Below, piece after piece: positions 5,688-7,214 of a DNA stretch of 7,214 nucleotides. A program made the position numbers and the translations under genes. Each line of letters starts with the position of its first letter. Position 1 is the first letter of the stretch. Under the pieces are notes generated by a model. That model worked only from the letters and a program-made list of their open reading frames with translations, did not search any database and had not been told where the DNA came from. The DNA is taken from assembly GCA_964642855.1 (NCBI GenBank), contig CAZXSK010000107.1:1-7214 (forward strand), given 5' to 3'. Source of the DNA: CAZXSK01 sp964642855 (GTDB taxonomy: Bacteria; Planctomycetota; Phycisphaerae; SM23-33).

Positions 5688-7214
5688 CTATGGTTCCGTG
5701 GCGACGCTGTCCAGCTGTTTCCGCACGGCAAGGAGCAGTTCCGCCGGCGTGTAGGGTTTGCGAAGCACGTGCAGATTCCTGCCCGCAGAGTCCCCGGCGA
5801 GATGCTGGTCGTCGTATCCGGTCATCAGAAGGATGGGCAGTCTGGGGCGAAGCTTGAGGATCTGCCCGGCTGCTTCCCTGCCGCCCATAACGGGCATGAC
5901 GACGTCCATCAATGCCAAGTCGATGTCCCGATCATCGCGGGCGATCTGCACGGCCTGGGCGCCGTCGGTCGCCACGGCCAGGCGATAGCCCGCCTTGGAG
6001 AGGACCGTCTCGGCCAGGTGGCGCACCAGGTCGTCATCCTCTGCCAGCAGGATGGTTTCTCCGTTGCCCTGGATGGCTGTGGATCTGGCCGTGTCCTGGG
6101 GTAGATCATCCTCGGAATCTACCGCCGGGAAGCATACCGTGAACGACGAGCCCTCCCCGGGCACGCTGGTGCAGTCGATGGCTCCCCCGTGCTCGGCGGC
6201 AATGCCCTGGACGGTCGCCAACCCCAACCCGGTCCCCTTGCCCACCGGCTTGGTCGTAAAGAACGGCTCGAAGATGCGCTCACGGAGGTCCGGCGGGATT
6301 CCCGCACCGGTGTCGGCAACGTTCAGGCAGGCCCAGGAGTTTCCCTCTTCGGCGGCCTCGTCTGCCTGCCCGGTTTGCGGCGGGAGGTCCTGTGAGGTCA
6401 CTGAAATCGTCAGCGTACCCCCATCGGGCATGGCGTCGCGGGCGTTCACGCACAGGTTCACCAGGAGCGTTTCCACCATCGCCGTATCCGCCCGGATCAT
6501 CGGTCCGGGCGAGGGAAGCTCCACCTTTAGATGAACATGCTCACCCAGCAGACGCTTGAGCATTTCCTCCAGGCCGCGAACGATGCCAGAAAGGCGAACG
6601 GGGCGTTTCTCGGTTCCACTCTGCCTGCTGAACAGCAGCAACTGGCGGACCAGGCGGGAAGCACGCGCCACCGCGCGGGAGATCTCCGAGAGATACGCCG
6701 AAAGTTCCTCGTTGTCGGCTGCAAGCTCTTCCCCGAGTTGGGCGTATCCGCCCATTGCCTGCAGGAGGTTGTTGAAATCGTGAGCGACCCCGCCGGCGAG
6801 CTGTCCGACCGCCTGAATCTTCTCCGATTGGCGAAGCCTCTCGGCCAGTCTGTCGCGCTCGGTCATGTCGACGGCGACCGCGTAGATCTGCCCCAACTGC
6901 GGATCCATGTTCGCAGTCCACTCCAGCACGTGGTACTGCCCGTCGCGACCTTTCCAGCGATTGCGGAACCCCTCGATGACTTCACCCCGGGAGACCCGCT
7001 CGGTGACTTTGGTGGTGGCTTGGATATCGTCGGGATGGAGCAGATGCGTACCACGCTTACCAATGAGTTCGTCCTCCGAGTACCCAAGCACACGGAGGAA
7101 GGCAGGGTTGACCCGCACCATGTTGCCCTCCCGGTCGAAGATGCACTGCAGGACCAGCGATTGCCGGAAGAATCTCTCGGCCATTCGCTGGGCTTCGTGT
7201 CGGGCGGTCACGTC
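5688..7214 (-). CDS. Hybrid sensor histidine kinase (PAS-HisKA-HATPase-receiver), N-terminus cut by window edge
   Basis: This is a two-component signalling kinase that senses through PAS domains, autophosphorylates on histidine, and passes phosphate to its own receiver. Residues are numbered from the Val codon at 7211-7209. A PAS/PAC domain covers about 8-119 and ends DMTERDRL. The HisKA H-box GGVAHDFNNLL has phospho-His144 (codon 6782-6780). The HATPase shows the N-box NLCVNARDAM (252-261), DTGAGIP (300-306), FEPFFTTK (314-321) and GKGTGLGLATVQG (324-336). The receiver (about 386-500) has Glu391/Asp392/Asp393, phospho-Asp436, Thr464 and Lys485. The frame is open to the window edge. Its first residues, DVTARHEAQ, match the end of a preceding PAC motif, so the GTG at 7211 is almost certainly not the start and at least one more PAS domain lies outside. 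No transmembrane segment is seen in this part. The stop is TAG at 5690-5688. Confidence 0.95.
   Translation of the reverse strand, partial: DVTARHEAQRMAERFFRQSLVLQCIFDREGNMVRVNPAFLRVLGYSEDELIGKRGTHLLHPDDIQATTKVTERVSRGEVIEGFRNRWKGRDGQYHVLEWTANMDPQLGQIYAVAVDMTERDRLAERLRQSEKIQAVGQLAGGVAHDFNNLLQAMGGYAQLGEELAADNEELSAYLSEISRAVARASRLVRQLLLFSRQSGTEKRPVRLSGIVRGLEEMLKRLLGEHVHLKVELPSPGPMIRADTAMVETLLVNLCVNARDAMPDGGTLTISVTSQDLPPQTGQADEAAEEGNSWACLNVADTGAGIPPDLRERIFEPFFTTKPVGKGTGLGLATVQGIAAEHGGAIDCTSVPGEGSSFTVCFPAVDSEDDLPQDTARSTAIQGNGETILLAEDDDLVRHLAETVLSKAGYRLAVATDGAQAVQIARDDRDIDLALMDVVMPVMGGREAAGQILKLRPRLPILLMTGYDDQHLAGDSAGRNLHVLRKPYTPAELLLAVRKQLDSVATEP

Noticed and set aside
6329..6400. Acidic stretch in the kinase ATPase domain (about residues 275-292) as an unusual insertion
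   Set aside because: Kinases of this HisKA/HATPase type commonly have a variable linker of similar length between these strands.
1..7214. CRISPR arrays, insertion sequences, transposase or integrase genes, attachment sites
   Set aside because: No regularly spaced direct repeats, terminal inverted repeats or recombinase motifs were seen by eye on either strand. The tRNA flank shows no integrase gene.

Overview
The window is a G+C-rich bacterial chromosomal segment. It looks like a draft or metagenome-derived scaffold, because it contains a run of exactly 100 N (3846-3945). No feature fixes the lineage. The mixture of genes (a CaCA-type cation exchanger, a secreted protein with an acidic tail, an Fe-S aldo/keto reductase and a multi-PAS hybrid kinase) would fit an environmental Gram-negative-type bacterium such as a planctomycete relative. 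That assignment is an inference with low confidence.

Layout, left to right. A tRNA-Gly(GCC) on the minus strand (1-53) is cut by the window edge and has a plausible promoter just upstream. About 430 bases (roughly 106-529) follow with no convincing gene but several short GC-rich inverted repeats. A well-spaced sigma70-like promoter (530-558) then drives a Na+/Ca2+ exchanger-type membrane protein (618-1661). Next is a secreted protein of 400 aa (1759-2961), built from two similar tandem modules and ending in an Asp/Ser-rich tail. A second promoter with a perfect TATAAT (3081-3110) starts a plus-strand cluster: a beta-class DNA methyltransferase (3160-gap, C-terminus lost), a maltose O-acetyltransferase-like enzyme (gap-4513, only the extreme N-terminus lost) and an aldo/keto reductase with four C-terminal cysteines (4572-5666). 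Converging on this cluster from the minus strand is a hybrid sensor histidine kinase (5688-7214) with PAS, HisKA, HATPase and receiver domains, cut at its N-terminus by the window edge.

How the genes work together. The exchanger and the secreted acidic protein are adjacent and codirectional, and could both concern divalent cations outside the cytoplasm; this is speculative. The methyltransferase, acetyltransferase and reductase may share one transcript, but their functions do not form a recognised pathway. I found no complete novel multi-gene system. The points most worth a second look are the Asp-to-Glu change in the reductase's catalytic tetrad with its unusual cysteine layout, the duplicated secreted protein with an acidic tail, the altered alpha-1 repeat of the exchanger, and the unexplained structured region before it.
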